Assembly (NCBI GenBank): GCA_031404815.1
Contig: JANNIH010000054.1
Coordinates: forward strand, 124,001-188,000
Source of the DNA: DASYKS01 sp031404815
GTDB taxonomy: Bacteria > Acidobacteriota > Thermoanaerobaculia > Multivoradales > UBA5704
Length of the DNA: 64,000 bases
Direction of reading: 5' to 3'
The translations under genes and the position numbers were made by a program. The stretch's first letter is position 1; every line of letters begins with the position of its first letter. The notes under the pieces were generated by a model that had not been told where the DNA came from, did not search any database, and saw only the letters and a program-made list of their open reading frames with translations. Of this stretch, positions 26,735 through 39,037 are shown piece after piece.

Positions 26735-29700
26735 GAGTCCCCCCCGCGACCTTCCGGCGCCGCCAGATCCCAGACCCCGAGCAGCGCTCGGCCGGCTGGG
26801 TCTTCCGCCTCGCCGCGGGTTGACCACTCGAAGAGCCGGCGGCGGGCTCCGGAGTCGCCGCGCAGGCAGGCTTCGGCCACTTCGCAATAGTCGCAGCGGC
26901 GCGGCTCTTTTTGGCCCACCGGATCGACCAGGCGGGGAAAGAAACTCCCCGCGGTGTGGGCCGCGAGGCCGGCGGCCACCGCGCGATCGAACGCCGCGTC
27001 GATCTCGGGGTCCTGCTCAACCGCGAACTCGCGGATCTCGACCTCGGGCTTCAGGTAGAAGTACCGGCCGCGCGCGCCGGGTCCCGCCGACCGGCGGTAG
27101 GCGACCGCCTGGAGCAGGGCACCGGAGCCGATCTTGGCGATCAGGTCCGCGCGCCGATTCTCGGGACGCTTCTTGATCGAGAGCGGCCGGCCGGTTTTCC
27201 AATCCGTGAACAACGAGGCTCCGTCGGCCAGGCGGTCTTCGCGATCGGCGCGAAACGACAAGGCTCGAGAGCCGCCGGTTGTGGGGTCGATCACCAGGAC
27301 GGTCCCTGGGACCTCCGTCCCCACCCGCTCGTTGTGCCACGGTTCGCGCGCCGCGGCGAGAAACGGCCTCGCCCGCTCGGCGAGCGCTCGCGAGAGACCG
27401 ACCAGCGCGATGCCCTCCTCCGCAACCACCAGCGCGGCCTCCTGTTGGAGCGCGACTTCGATCTCCTCCGCCGCGGGCCAATCGGAGGCCTGATTCCCTC
27501 CCCTCTTGGCGAGCCGGTCGAGCACCGCGTGGATCAGGTTGCCGAGCAGTCGGGCGTCGAGACCGGGAAGCGCTTGGAGCGGATCGGGGGTCGGTTCGAT
27601 CGCCAGCAAGCGAGAAAGGAAGAATTGCCAGGGGCAGCCATCCAGTCGTTCGAGGTGGGTGACGGCGAGGTCGCGACGACGTGGATCGAGCTCCGTCGAT
27701 CGCGGGTCGGCACCGAGCGTTCCCACGAAACCGAACCAGGGGCCGAGCCTCCGGCTTGCGGCGCGCCCCTCGCTCGTCCGCAGGTCGGGGTCGAGCTCGG
27801 CCAATGCCGCCAAGCGGGCGCGCGCGGTCTCATCCGGCCGGAAGGTCCCAAGACCCAACGCCATTTCGGTGAGTGCCACCGGTAGGATCTCTGCGAAGCT
27901 CGCCCGCGGCCCATGAAGCGCCGCGAGAATTGAGTGCTCCCAGGCCGGACGCAGGAGCGCTGCGGAGCGCGGGCCGCTCGGCAACGTCGGGTCCGGCGCG
28001 GCGAACAACCCAGGGGCGCGCACCACTCCCCCGGCTTCGAAATCGATCCGCTCGACGAGCGGCGAAACGGCGCGCGGTCGGCCGTCGTCATCGGCGCTCT
28101 GCCACGACAGGGTGACCCGCGGCGCAGCCGAAAGGAGTTGGGCGAACAGATGGCGCTCCTCGTCGAAGCCGGAGCGCTTCTCCGCGAGATCGGGCAGCAG
28201 GCGCCGCACCACGCGCCGAAGCGCGTCGGGCAGGAGCGGGTCTTCCCGCACCGGCCGAGGAAACGCGTCGCGGGCGAGACCGATGACGAACAGGTGCGGA
28301 AACGTCCGCCCGCGCGCCTCGGTGACCGAAAGCACCTGAACGCCGCCGCCATCACCGCCAAACCCTGAGGTGCCAAGCCGAGACAACGTTGCTGCGACCA
28401 GAGCGCCGAACTCATCGCGGGTGAGCGGAAACTCGGCCGGCAGATCGCGCGCCAAGGCTTCCAAGGCAGCGTAGACGTGCCCGATCTCGTCGTCGGGAAA
28501 AGTGCTCTCGCGGTGCGGCTTCGGACTCCAGCCTAGATCGCCCGCGAGCAGAGCGCGCAAGCGCGCCAGATGTACCTCTGTGGGGGCCGCCGCGGGCCAA
28601 CCCGCCAACCGCTCGCTGGTGCGGCGCGCCGCGGCGATCGCCGCGGCCAGCCGCTCCCCTGCGATCCGCCGCCGCGGGGCACGGGCGATCCCGCCACCTT
28701 CGCCGCTCCCAGGACTCGCCTCACCCTCCGCGCCCGCGGCTGCGGGCAGCAATCGTTCCAGCCCCTCGGTATCGTCCGCCCCCTCGGGCTCCGGGTCGCG
28801 TTCGGTGCCCGCGGTAAACCCCTGGCGGATGGGCAACGAGTATTTTCCCCATCGATCGAGCAGACCGGTGATTTCGATCTCCGCCGCATCGCGCAACCGC
28901 CCTGCCCCGAGCGCGGCAAACGCGAGACGCAACTCGAAACCGGGGCGCCCGGCGCCCGGCAGGGCGATCGCCGCATCGAGCCAACGCGAGACCGGGGTCT
29001 CGCCACCCCGGCGAAGGAGATCTTCGAGGGCAGCCAGGCGCCGACCCATGGGAGTCTTGCCGCCGGTCGCCGCGAGCCCTGAGTACGGTACGCCCAATCG
29101 TTCGAAATGACGCCGCACGGCGAACCGGTAGGGTGCGAGATCGCGCGCCACCACCCCCAGCCGCTCGGGGGCCACCCCCCCATCGAGCAGAGCACGCAGC
29201 CGCACGGCCACCTCGCGAACCTCCGCGTCGGTCCCCGCCGCGGTGAAGGCCTCGCGGCGCGGCGGCGCGGGCTCCGGCCCTCCGCTGAGCGCCGGGCCGG
29301 AGCTAAGCGCGATCCGCTCGGTCCAGAGGTCGACGAAGGCGCGCTCCAGGCGGACCTCCCCGGCGCCGGATTCGCCAATTCTCTGGAACGAAGGGTCGGG
29401 GGAGCGGTCGACCAGGACCGTGGCGTCACAGGCGCGCACCAGCCCTTCGATCAGATCGGTGGCGAGCCCCGTTGCGTCGGCGAAGCCATGAACGATCACC
29501 GCGCGAGCGGGCAGAGCCTCGGGCCGAGAGAGGAGAACCTCGGTTGCGCGGCGGAGCAGATCGGCGATCCGACAGACTCCCAACCGCTCGGCCTCTCCTT
29601 CCGTTGACGCCGCGGCGCGGACCAGGGCGCGCGCCCTGGCGAGGTCCATCGGGGTGGCGACCGCCTTGCCTTCGGTGGCGAGCAACTCGTCGAGCGCGTC

Positions 29701-30198
29701 GGCGTGGGCCGGATCGAGGCCGGCGTCGAGCAGGTCGCGGATCGTCGCGACGGCTGCCCCGTACCCTTCGAGCAGCTCTTCGAGCCCGCGAAAGAGGGCT
29801 GGTTGGGCGCGCGCCGCCCGGCGGGCCAGAATCTCGAACAGATCTCCTCTTCCGGGCTCGGCCGGCTCGCCCGCGTGCTCCAAGATCTCGAGCGCCAACG
29901 TGTGGAGGGTTTGAACGATCAGGCCCGCGGTACCGCGCGCGCGATGGCGAACCAGGGCCGAGGCGACATGGAGCCGCAAGCTCTTGGACGGCACCACGAT
30001 GCGCACCGGGCGGGCGAGCAGGGCAGGATCTTGTTCGGCCGCGGCGAGCAGAGCGTCGATTTCGGCGAACAGGACCGCTTCGGTTCCCTGCGCTCCGCAC
30101 CCCGCCAGCAGGCGGCCGCGGGGGATCGGCGGCTGGGGCGTGAACGCCCTGGGCGGCGTTCTAGAGCCCGGACCGAAGAGATCGAGTTGTTGCGCCAC
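26731..30198 (-). CDS. addB: AddB-like helicase-nuclease subunit with Fe-S nuclease domain
   Basis: 1155 aa, GTG start. The N-terminal Walker A is degenerate (LLAGCGAQGTEAVLF), so it is unlikely to be a working motor. HLFVIGLARDAFPRP and VTLSWQSADDDGRP match the inactive helicase-like core of AddB. The C-terminal PD-(D/E)XK nuclease has FTDWKTGR with catalytic Asp and Lys. Cysteines fit an Fe-S staple: one in DGCPWQFF before the nuclease motif and three in CDYCEVAEAC after it. It overlaps addA by GTGA. Together they form the end-resection complex; RuvC upstream acts later in the same pathway. Confidence 0.82.
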   Translation of the reverse strand: MAQQLDLFGPGSRTPPRAFTPQPPIPRGRLLAGCGAQGTEAVLFAEIDALLAAAEQDPALLARPVRIVVPSKSLRLHVASALVRHRARGTAGLIVQTLHTLALEILEHAGEPAEPGRGDLFEILARRAARAQPALFRGLEELLEGYGAAVATIRDLLDAGLDPAHADALDELLATEGKAVATPMDLARARALVRAAASTEGEAERLGVCRIADLLRRATEVLLSRPEALPARAVIVHGFADATGLATDLIEGLVRACDATVLVDRSPDPSFQRIGESGAGEVRLERAFVDLWTERIALSSGPALSGGPEPAPPRREAFTAAGTDAEVREVAVRLRALLDGGVAPERLGVVARDLAPYRFAVRRHFERLGVPYSGLAATGGKTPMGRRLAALEDLLRRGGETPVSRWLDAAIALPGAGRPGFELRLAFAALGAGRLRDAAEIEITGLLDRWGKYSLPIRQGFTAGTERDPEPEGADDTEGLERLLPAAAGAEGEASPGSGEGGGIARAPRRRIAGERLAAAIAAARRTSERLAGWPAAAPTEVHLARLRALLAGDLGWSPKPHRESTFPDDEIGHVYAALEALARDLPAEFPLTRDEFGALVAATLSRLGTSGFGGDGGGVQVLSVTEARGRTFPHLFVIGLARDAFPRPVREDPLLPDALRRVVRRLLPDLAEKRSGFDEERHLFAQLLSAAPRVTLSWQSADDDGRPRAVSPLVERIDFEAGGVVRAPGLFAAPDPTLPSGPRSAALLRPAWEHSILAALHGPRASFAEILPVALTEMALGLGTFRPDETARARLAALAELDPDLRTSEGRAASRRLGPWFGFVGTLGADPRSTELDPRRRDLAVTHLERLDGCPWQFFLSRLLAIEPTPDPLQALPGLDARLLGNLIHAVLDRLAKRGGNQASDWPAAEEIEVALQQEAALVVAEEGIALVGLSRALAERARPFLAAAREPWHNERVGTEVPGTVLVIDPTTGGSRALSFRADREDRLADGASLFTDWKTGRPLSIKKRPENRRADLIAKIGSGALLQAVAYRRSAGPGARGRYFYLKPEVEIREFAVEQDPEIDAAFDRAVAAGLAAHTAGSFFPRLVDPVGQKEPRRCDYCEVAEACLRGDSGARRRLFEWSTRGEAEDPAGRALLGVWDLAAPEGRGGDS

Positions 30199-30250
30199 GG
30201 GCGAAGGATACCGGGGAATCCGCGAGAAATGCGGACCAACGGCCGAAGCT

Positions 30251-31072
30251 TCAGCGGGCGAACGGCTCGAAACCGATCAACCAGCCGATGAGCAGCAGCG
30301 CGGGCGCCGCGAACAGGGCGGAGTCCATGCGGTCGAGCAGACCGCCGTGGCCAGGCAGGAGCGCTCCGGAATCTTTCACCCCGGCCTCCCGCTTGAACAT
30401 CGATTCGACCAAGTCGCCGACTTGCCCTGCGACCGCGGTGATCGCCCCGAGTGCGAGCACCCGTGCGTCAAGCGTGTCGAGCTGGCAGACGCTCCAGACG
30501 CCGGTGGCGATCAGGCTGGTCACGAAACCGGCGATCGCTCCCTCCCAGCTCTTCTTCGGGCTGATCGTCGGCGCGAGCTTGTGCCGCCCCCAGCGCGAGC
30601 CAATGTAGTAAGCGCCGGTGTCGCCGAGCCAGATGATCGCGACGAGCAGGAACGTCAACCAGGGGTCGGTCCCTTGAATCCGCGCGAACGCGACGGCCGG
30701 CAGCGCCAGGTAGACCGTACCGAAACCGAGGATCGCAAGCGCCGGCAGCGTTTCGGCGAGCGGGATTCGCGCGGCGAGCAGAGCGGTCGGCAGCACGATG
30801 CCGAACAGAGCCGTGAGTGCCAAAAGATGGTACGGCGAGCCGGCGACTCTTCCGGATGCCACCAGCCAGAGCCCGCTCGCCACGGTCGGGAGCAACACGT
30901 GGAGCAGCCAGAGCGGCGCGTTCGGTGCGAGCGGGCGCACGACGCGCAGGAACTCGACCGCACAGCCGATCATCACCGCGAGGATCAAAGCGAAGAGCAG
31001 CGGCTCGGAAAGGGCAAAGTTGGCCCACAGCGCGAGCGGCACGGTGACCAGAGCGGTGAGGAGGCGTTTCAA
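30251..31072 (-). CDS. cdsA: Phosphatidate cytidylyltransferase
   Basis: 273 aa integral membrane enzyme making CDP-diacylglycerol from phosphatidate and CTP. The family signature is complete near the C-terminus: SMFKREAGVKDSGALLPGHG followed by GLLDRMDS. Seven or more hydrophobic helices are visible. The start is TTG at 31072, overlapping the stop of a 37-codon ORF upstream as TTGA. No uppS or dxr is adjacent, unlike in many bacteria. Confidence 0.93.
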   Translation of the reverse strand: MKRLLTALVTVPLALWANFALSEPLLFALILAVMIGCAVEFLRVVRPLAPNAPLWLLHVLLPTVASGLWLVASGRVAGSPYHLLALTALFGIVLPTALLAARIPLAETLPALAILGFGTVYLALPAVAFARIQGTDPWLTFLLVAIIWLGDTGAYYIGSRWGRHKLAPTISPKKSWEGAIAGFVTSLIATGVWSVCQLDTLDARVLALGAITAVAGQVGDLVESMFKREAGVKDSGALLPGHGGLLDRMDSALFAAPALLLIGWLIGFEPFAR

Positions 31073-31182
31073 GATCGTGATCTCTGGAACGGGATCGAGC
31101 GTGGCAGGCGCGCGAGATCCAGCCGGCGCACCAGCATCACCTCGGGGGAACCCGGCTCCGCGAGCTTGGAAAGGTCGATCAT
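31069..31182 (-). CDS. Possible leader ORF upstream of cdsA
   Basis: 37 codons from ATG 31182. The stop TGA overlaps the TTG start of cdsA (TTGA), which would allow coupled translation of a gene with a weak start. The peptide begins MIDLSKLAEPGSPEVMLVRR. There is no good Shine-Dalgarno before it, and it may be plain leader sequence. Confidence 0.25.
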   Translation of the reverse strand: MIDLSKLAEPGSPEVMLVRRLDLARLPRSIPFQRSRS

Positions 31183-31295
31183 GGCGAAGGCGACTTAAAG
31201 TAGCACAGAGTGGCCGGGCTACCCTCTGCTCGAAAGCTTGCCGGTCCTCACTCCTGGCGGCGCCGCCCGCTCGCCGAATCCTCTAAGATCTCTGG

Positions 31296-31906
31296 GTGCC
31301 TTCAGAGGAAGAGCCTCTCTTAGCCGACCAGGAGGGGGTCACCGAACTCCTGGTGGCCTATAGCGGAGGAGACCGCCGCGCTCTCGACCGTCTGGTGCCT
31401 CTGGTCTATGCGGAGTTACGCCGGATCGCCTCGCTGCGGCTGCGCGGCGAAGGGCCGGCCGAGACTCTGCAAACGACCTCTCTCGTCAACGAGGCGTACC
31501 TTCGGCTGGTCGATGGTTCCCGCGTCCCGTTTCAGTCGCGTTCGCATTTCTTCGCCGTCGCGGCGCAGGCGATGCGCTACATCCTGGTCGACCGGGCGCG
31601 CGGGCGGGCGGCGCAAAAGCGCAGCGGCGGGGCAGAGCACCTGTCGCTCGACGAGGTCGGAACCGGGGTCGGACCGGCGGCGGCGTGGGCGGAGGGCGAT
31701 CACGCGGATCGGGTGATCGCGGTCCACGAGGCGCTTCAGCGGCTCGGGGAGGTGGACCCCCAAATGGTTTCGGTCGTGGAGCTGCGCTTCTTCGTCGGCC
31801 TGACGCTTGAGGAAGTGGCGCAGACGCTCGAGATCTCCCCCGCGGCCGCTTGGCGCGAGTGGGTTGCCGCGAAGGCTTTCCTCGCCGCCGAGCTGGGCGG
31901 GCTACC

Positions 31907-31910
<4 letters not shown>
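31296..31910 (+). CDS. ECF-type RNA polymerase sigma factor
   Basis: 204 aa, GTG start. Region 2 is at about residues 30-105 (LVYAELRRIA, TTSLVNEAYLRLV, HFFAVAAQAMRYILVDRAR), a sequence style typical of the ECF group paired with Ser/Thr kinases in Acidobacteriota and Planctomycetes. Region 4 is the HTH at about 160-195 (LTLEEVAQTLEISPAAAWRE). No anti-sigma factor is present. The stop overlaps the kinase start as GTGA, so control is probably through that kinase. Confidence 0.93.
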
Positions 31911-34360
<2,450 letters not shown>

Positions 34361-34377
34361 CCGCCAGCCCTATCTAT

Positions 34378-35646
34378 CTAACGGTTAATCCTGTCGAGCT
34401 GCGACATGCCGTTGCCGCTGACACAGGTGAGCGTGTAGGGGATCGGCGCGGGACCGACGGGCGGGTTCGCTGCATTGGCGGTGACTCGGATGATCCATGC
34501 GTCGGCAAAGCCATTGTTGATCGACTGCCGCTCGCGGGTGGTGAACTCGAGGGTCGACTGAAAGCCGCCGGTGATGACCGTGCCGTCGGGAGCGACCACT
34601 GTGAGCGCGAGGTTGGGGCTGTCCACGGAACACTCGACCAGGTCCGGATGGCGCAGGAAGACCGCGTGCAGGCCCGGGCTGAAGCCGGGAACGAAGACGA
34701 AATTGCCCCAGCCGGGAGTCGAATTCGTGCTCACCCGTCGCTGACGCAGCAGATCTTTGGGCTCGTACACCTTGCCCATCAAATAGTGGGCGTTTGAACC
34801 GCCGAGCACCCGGCAGGAGGCGACCATCGACGGATTGGATGCGTTGGCGCCGGGCTCGACCTCGACCATCGCCCCGTCGATCGCCATTCCTCCGGCGCCG
34901 ACGAGGGTGAACACGTCGACCAGAAGCTCGGCCGTCCAGGGCCCGAGGGCGACAACCGTGCTGCCGAGGATGCTGCCCGCCGAATCCTTGAGGGTGACCC
35001 GATAGAGGTTTCCGGTGCCGCCGGAGTCGTTGAAGGCGGAGATCAGGCAATCGGTCCGGAGCTTCACCGAGCCCGAGGCGCCGTTGCCGACGCCGGTGAT
35101 GATCTGGGTCGATCCCTCGAGCGCGCCGAGCGGCAGACCGGGTTCGCTAAAACCGACCTCCGGATTGCCGGCAACGCCAGGAATCGCTTCGACGCGGGCG
35201 AGCGCCGAGATCCGCGTCGTCGCGGTGCCCTTTTGGGCGAAGATTGTGAGCGTCCCGCGATCGCCGACGGTGCCCGCCGGCTTCGATCCTTTGCACTTCT
35301 GTTCGAGCAGAGCCCGCAGGTTGAACCGCAGGACTCCGTCGGCCGGCACCGTGAGGACGAAGGTCTGCGTCGCCGGCGTCTTGTGATTCTCGCTGCACGT
35401 CAGCAGAACCGGATTGGCCGAATTTCTCTCGCCGACGTAATTTATGAGGAGGGCGAGGGGAGTGGGGGGAGAGACCGAGTGGTTCTCGACGAAGATTTGC
35501 GTTTGGGTGTTGAAGCTCGGCGCATTGACGACAAAGGGCAGGACCACGGCGTAGCCGGAGCTGTCGGCGCTCATGGCGCGAGCGGGTGAAAGGGCGGCGA
35601 GCCACGCGAGGCAGGCGAGCGTCGAGGCGGTTTGGAGGGTTTTCAT
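34378..35646 (-). CDS. Exported protein of unknown function, paralogue of the next gene
   Basis: 422 aa with a signal peptide (residues 1-24, ending SPARA). The mature part starts with YAVVLPFVVNAPSFNTQTQI and is beta-rich with several cysteines (LTCSENH, KCKGS, RTDCLIS, ASCRV, TLTCVSG), probably forming disulphides in the periplasm or outside the cell. It is laid out like the neighbour at 35660-36997, with matching openings and a closing segment about an intact scene of beta strands, so the two arose by duplication. I recognise no domain. The stop lies 18 bases from the kinase gene on the other strand. Confidence 0.75.
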   Translation of the reverse strand: MKTLQTASTLACLAWLAALSPARAMSADSSGYAVVLPFVVNAPSFNTQTQIFVENHSVSPPTPLALLINYVGERNSANPVLLTCSENHKTPATQTFVLTVPADGVLRFNLRALLEQKCKGSKPAGTVGDRGTLTIFAQKGTATTRISALARVEAIPGVAGNPEVGFSEPGLPLGALEGSTQIITGVGNGASGSVKLRTDCLISAFNDSGGTGNLYRVTLKDSAGSILGSTVVALGPWTAELLVDVFTLVGAGGMAIDGAMVEVEPGANASNPSMVASCRVLGGSNAHYLMGKVYEPKDLLRQRRVSTNSTPGWGNFVFVPGFSPGLHAVFLRHPDLVECSVDSPNLALTVVAPDGTVITGGFQSTLEFTTRERQSINNGFADAWIIRVTANAANPPVGPAPIPYTLTCVSGNGMSQLDRINR

Positions 35647-35659
35647 GGTCGTCCTCGTT

Positions 35660-36997
35660 TCAGAAGTCGTCGGTGGCCAGGTTGAGCGGCAACATCCCGG
35701 ATGCGCCGCTGGAGCTCTCGCAGAGGACGCCGAACGCGCCGGGCGTGAGCCCGGAGGGGGGATAGCCGGTGGCGGGGGTTCCTCGCCACGAGACTTCCAC
35801 GATCCACCTGCCGTTCACCCCCTGGCCGACCTGGTTCTTCATCCCGGTAAAGAAGCTCCCGGTGTTGCTGATATTGGGTCCGCCGGCGGCGACGACCCCG
35901 TCGGGGTTCAACACCCGCAGCTCCTGCCAGGGCGCCGGATTCTCCTGGGGGACCAGCACCGAGGGCACGATCCAGCAGCGCGCACGGTCCTCATGCCGCA
36001 GGTAGAGCGCCATCCGGACCTTGGTGCCCGGGTTCATCGTGACCCCCACCAGGGCTTTCCCGACGTAGAACTTGGTATCGCCTCGAACCGGCAGCCTCGA
36101 TCGCGAGTGATCGTTCGGCTGCGGTGTGGTGGCTAGCCGAAAGTCTTCCGTTTTGGTCGAGAGCGTTTCGACGCTACAGCCCGCGACGAGGTTCGCTCCG
36201 ATCGTCGGGGCGACGGCGTAGATCTCGGCGGTCACGTTGGAAAGCACCTGCGGCGGCAGATTCGTCTGCCCCAGCACGTTGGACAGCTTCACCATCGTCC
36301 AACGCCGGAGGCGAACCGCGATCGGTCCCCCCAAGGGCCGCGCACTGCCGGTGCTGTATTCCATCAACTGGACTGCGACATCCTTGTCCTCGCCCAGCGC
36401 ACCGAGGTAGCAGTGCGACACCTTGGAGACGGCGGCGGTCGGCGGGTTGGGGATCTCTCCCTCCAGGCCGATGACCCGCAGCGTGCTCGCACGGAACGGG
36501 CCGGTGGTCCCGGGGTCCAGGGCGCCGACCGGCAAGCCCTCGACCCCGAACCGATCGCCATTCCTGGTGTTGACGATACTGGTGGCGAAAAAGGGATTGG
36601 TGTCGAATCCGCCGAAGGTCGAGAGCTCCAGGAAGCCGACATTCTCGATGTCGGGGGTCCCGAGCGGGCAGAGCTTTGAAAGAGACGCTTGCTGCGTCTC
36701 TCCCGGTCGAAGAGTCGTGACTCCGCAGATCTGCACACCGACCGACGAAGCCGCGAACGGCGTGCCGTCCGCCCCGATGTACTTCGCGAAGACCTTGATG
36801 GTGAGCGTACCCGGGTTGGTGAGGTAGATCGTCGATTCACGCTCCAGGCCGCTCACGGCATAGGGCAGGATGACGATCCGGCCCGCTCCATCCAGGCTGG
36901 TGGCGCGGGCGGGACGGACGGCGCCCGGCAAGAGGGCGACCGCCAAGAGCATCAGGGCGGGCAACCCGGCGCATCGATTCATTTTCTTGTCAACCAT
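35660..36997 (-). CDS. Exported protein of unknown function, paralogue of the previous gene
   Basis: 445 aa with a signal peptide (about residues 1-32, ending ARPARAT-like). The mature N-terminus GRIVILPYAVSGLERESTIY parallels the neighbour's, with a shared order of beta strands and cysteines (VQICGV, SKLCPL, SHCYLG, AGCSVE, RCWIVP, GVLCES). It ends LPLNLATDDF. It lies 13 bases upstream of the neighbour's start, so both are made from one transcript. Its function is unknown; the pattern suggests a secreted or surface beta-sandwich protein. Confidence 0.75.
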   Translation of the reverse strand: MVDKKMNRCAGLPALMLLAVALLPGAVRPARATSLDGAGRIVILPYAVSGLERESTIYLTNPGTLTIKVFAKYIGADGTPFAASSVGVQICGVTTLRPGETQQASLSKLCPLGTPDIENVGFLELSTFGGFDTNPFFATSIVNTRNGDRFGVEGLPVGALDPGTTGPFRASTLRVIGLEGEIPNPPTAAVSKVSHCYLGALGEDKDVAVQLMEYSTGSARPLGGPIAVRLRRWTMVKLSNVLGQTNLPPQVLSNVTAEIYAVAPTIGANLVAGCSVETLSTKTEDFRLATTPQPNDHSRSRLPVRGDTKFYVGKALVGVTMNPGTKVRMALYLRHEDRARCWIVPSVLVPQENPAPWQELRVLNPDGVVAAGGPNISNTGSFFTGMKNQVGQGVNGRWIVEVSWRGTPATGYPPSGLTPGAFGVLCESSSGASGMLPLNLATDDF

Positions 36998-37090
36998 GGT
37001 CGGTGTCTCCGTGAGCGACGGCGAAAGGCCGCCTTCACCTCTCTATGCGGATTTGGCGAAACTTTTTTTCGCCGGCTTAAGCGGCGACGA

Positions 37091-39037
37091 TCAGGCCGCC
37101 TTGCGCCTGCCGACCAGAGCGATCAAGCGCACAGCCGGGTCGGCGTCCTTGCTTGCCCGAGCGAAGATCTGCGCGGTGCGAGGGTCGGCGGGGAAGCGCA
37201 GCCTTAGGGCGCGCAGCAGGGAGGCACGAACCTCCAGCGTGCGCGGTACTCCGTTCTCGACGCCATAGTCGAGCTCGAAGGCTTTGGTGAGCCCTCCGAT
37301 CGCCTCCGGCTGATCGAGCCGCACGAGAGCCAGGGCGGCAGACAGGCGAACCGCGGGCTCGAGGTTGGCAAGCAGTCCCAGGAGGATGCGCGCCGCTCCG
37401 GGCGGTTGGCTGGCCGCCAGCGCGTCGGCGGTCTGCCAGCGCAGTTGGGCGATCGCCGCCTCCCGCTGGTTTGCCTTGGCGAGAAATCGCGAGCGCTCGC
37501 CCGCCGCCAGATTGCCGATCAGCTGCACCGCCTGGCGAATCTGCTTGACCGTGCTCGGCGCGGCGAGACCGGCGGTCGCCACCGACGTGGCCACGGCGTA
37601 GAGGATGGGCTTGATCGCGCGCCAGACCGAAAGGAAGCCCCGCGGATCGAGCGCCCAATCCTCCTTGGCGAGAGCCGCCTCGACTGCCGGCAGCTGCGAG
37701 GCGTCGCCGAGCTCGAGCAGACCGACCCGCACCCAGGCGGTGAGCCAGTCGTTGGGCGGTCCCTCGGCGAGGGCCTGAGCCAGGGCACTACGCGCGCGCG
37801 TTCCGCCCAGCTCGACGAGATCGCGCACGACCCGGGCGCGGATGTCCGGCTTCTTCGCTTCCATCACGCGGCGCTTGCCGATCACCTCCACCGCCCAGCG
37901 GAACGCGGCTTCGTCGCCCGACTCGTAGAGCGCCTGCGCCGCGCGAATCTGCTCTTGCGGGTCGCGGTTGTCCAGCTCGCCGCGCAGCTGTCGGGTCGCC
38001 GCCTCGTCGTGGAAGCCAACGACCAGGCCGCGCAGGGCGGCCTGCTTGGCTTCCGGGTTGTGCCGGTGCTTGGCCAGCCGGCGCAACGTCTCCAAGGCGC
38101 GCGGATCGCGCGAGCGGCCGAGCCCCTCGGCGACGCCCCGCCGGTAGGGCTCGTTCGGCTTGCCCGCGGCATAGGCCAGCAGCCGGCCGAGGGCGCGCTC
38201 CTTCGCCTCGGGAAGTAGGGCGCCCGAGCCGGCGAGCGTGCCCAGCCCTTCGAGCGCGGCGTTGCGCAGTTGCACGAGCCCCGGATCGGGCGGGGCGTCT
38301 TTCGGCTTCTTCTCGGTCTCGCCGCCGAGGCCGCCGAAGCCGGCCATTCCGGCCATGTTCGCCACATTGGTCATCGAGAGAGATTCGGCGTTGTCGAGCA
38401 TCCAGACGAAGAGCTTCTCGGCGCGGACCGGCCCTAAGTCCACCAAGCCGTCGAGGCAGGCGTCCGGCACCCATTCCGCTTGCAGAAGCTGGAGGCAGTT
38501 GACGTAAAAGCGGGCCGCTCCTTGAGCTTCGCCGGCCTTCTCGAGCGCCTGGGCGGCGGCGATGCCGCGCACCCAAGGGTCGGTCATTGCAGTTTGGATC
38601 TCGCGCTCCAATCGTCCGGCCTGTAGCGTCGGCATCGCCGGGCCGACACCCAGCACGCCGAGCGTCAGCAGGCCCTTCGCGCTCATCGCCTCTTTGCCCG
38701 CCTCCTGCATGGCGCGCAGGGTGGGAGAGGAGAGCACGCCTCCGGCTCCCTGCATCATCAGAGTCATGAATTGGGTCTGAGCCGAGAGCGCTGTTTTCAA
38801 CTGATCGAGCGCGCTCGCCCGCTCGCTCTCGGTCAGCAGCGGAGCCCCCTCCTCCAACAGGAAGTTGGCGACCACGGGGTTTCGAGTCTCCGAGAGCGAG
38901 CCCTCGGCCAGGATCGCCGCCACCTCGTCGTCGGCCGCAACGAGCGGTGCGGGGGCAAGGCCCAACGACCCAACCCCCAGGGCCAGGGCTGATGCTGCCG
39001 CGAACGAGCGGTTTCGGCAAGGGCGGCGGGGGCTCAA
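37091..39037 (-). CDS. Exported HEAT-repeat protein
   Basis: 648 aa. The TTG start at 39037 overlaps the stop of the DUF4412 gene as TTGA and has AGGAGGG just upstream. Residues 1-34 are a signal peptide (ALALGVGSLGLAPAPLVA/A). The rest is alpha-helical; residues about 255-620 contain HEAT-like repeats (RGVAEGLGRSRDPRALETLR, RAAQALYESGDEAAF, AVRLSAALALVRLDQPEAIG). Such scaffolds bind proteins or peptides. Coupling to the DUF4412 gene suggests they act together in the periplasm. Confidence 0.8.
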   Translation of the reverse strand: MSPRRPCRNRSFAAASALALGVGSLGLAPAPLVAADDEVAAILAEGSLSETRNPVVANFLLEEGAPLLTESERASALDQLKTALSAQTQFMTLMMQGAGGVLSSPTLRAMQEAGKEAMSAKGLLTLGVLGVGPAMPTLQAGRLEREIQTAMTDPWVRGIAAAQALEKAGEAQGAARFYVNCLQLLQAEWVPDACLDGLVDLGPVRAEKLFVWMLDNAESLSMTNVANMAGMAGFGGLGGETEKKPKDAPPDPGLVQLRNAALEGLGTLAGSGALLPEAKERALGRLLAYAAGKPNEPYRRGVAEGLGRSRDPRALETLRRLAKHRHNPEAKQAALRGLVVGFHDEAATRQLRGELDNRDPQEQIRAAQALYESGDEAAFRWAVEVIGKRRVMEAKKPDIRARVVRDLVELGGTRARSALAQALAEGPPNDWLTAWVRVGLLELGDASQLPAVEAALAKEDWALDPRGFLSVWRAIKPILYAVATSVATAGLAAPSTVKQIRQAVQLIGNLAAGERSRFLAKANQREAAIAQLRWQTADALAASQPPGAARILLGLLANLEPAVRLSAALALVRLDQPEAIGGLTKAFELDYGVENGVPRTLEVRASLLRALRLRFPADPRTAQIFARASKDADPAVRLIALVGRRKAA

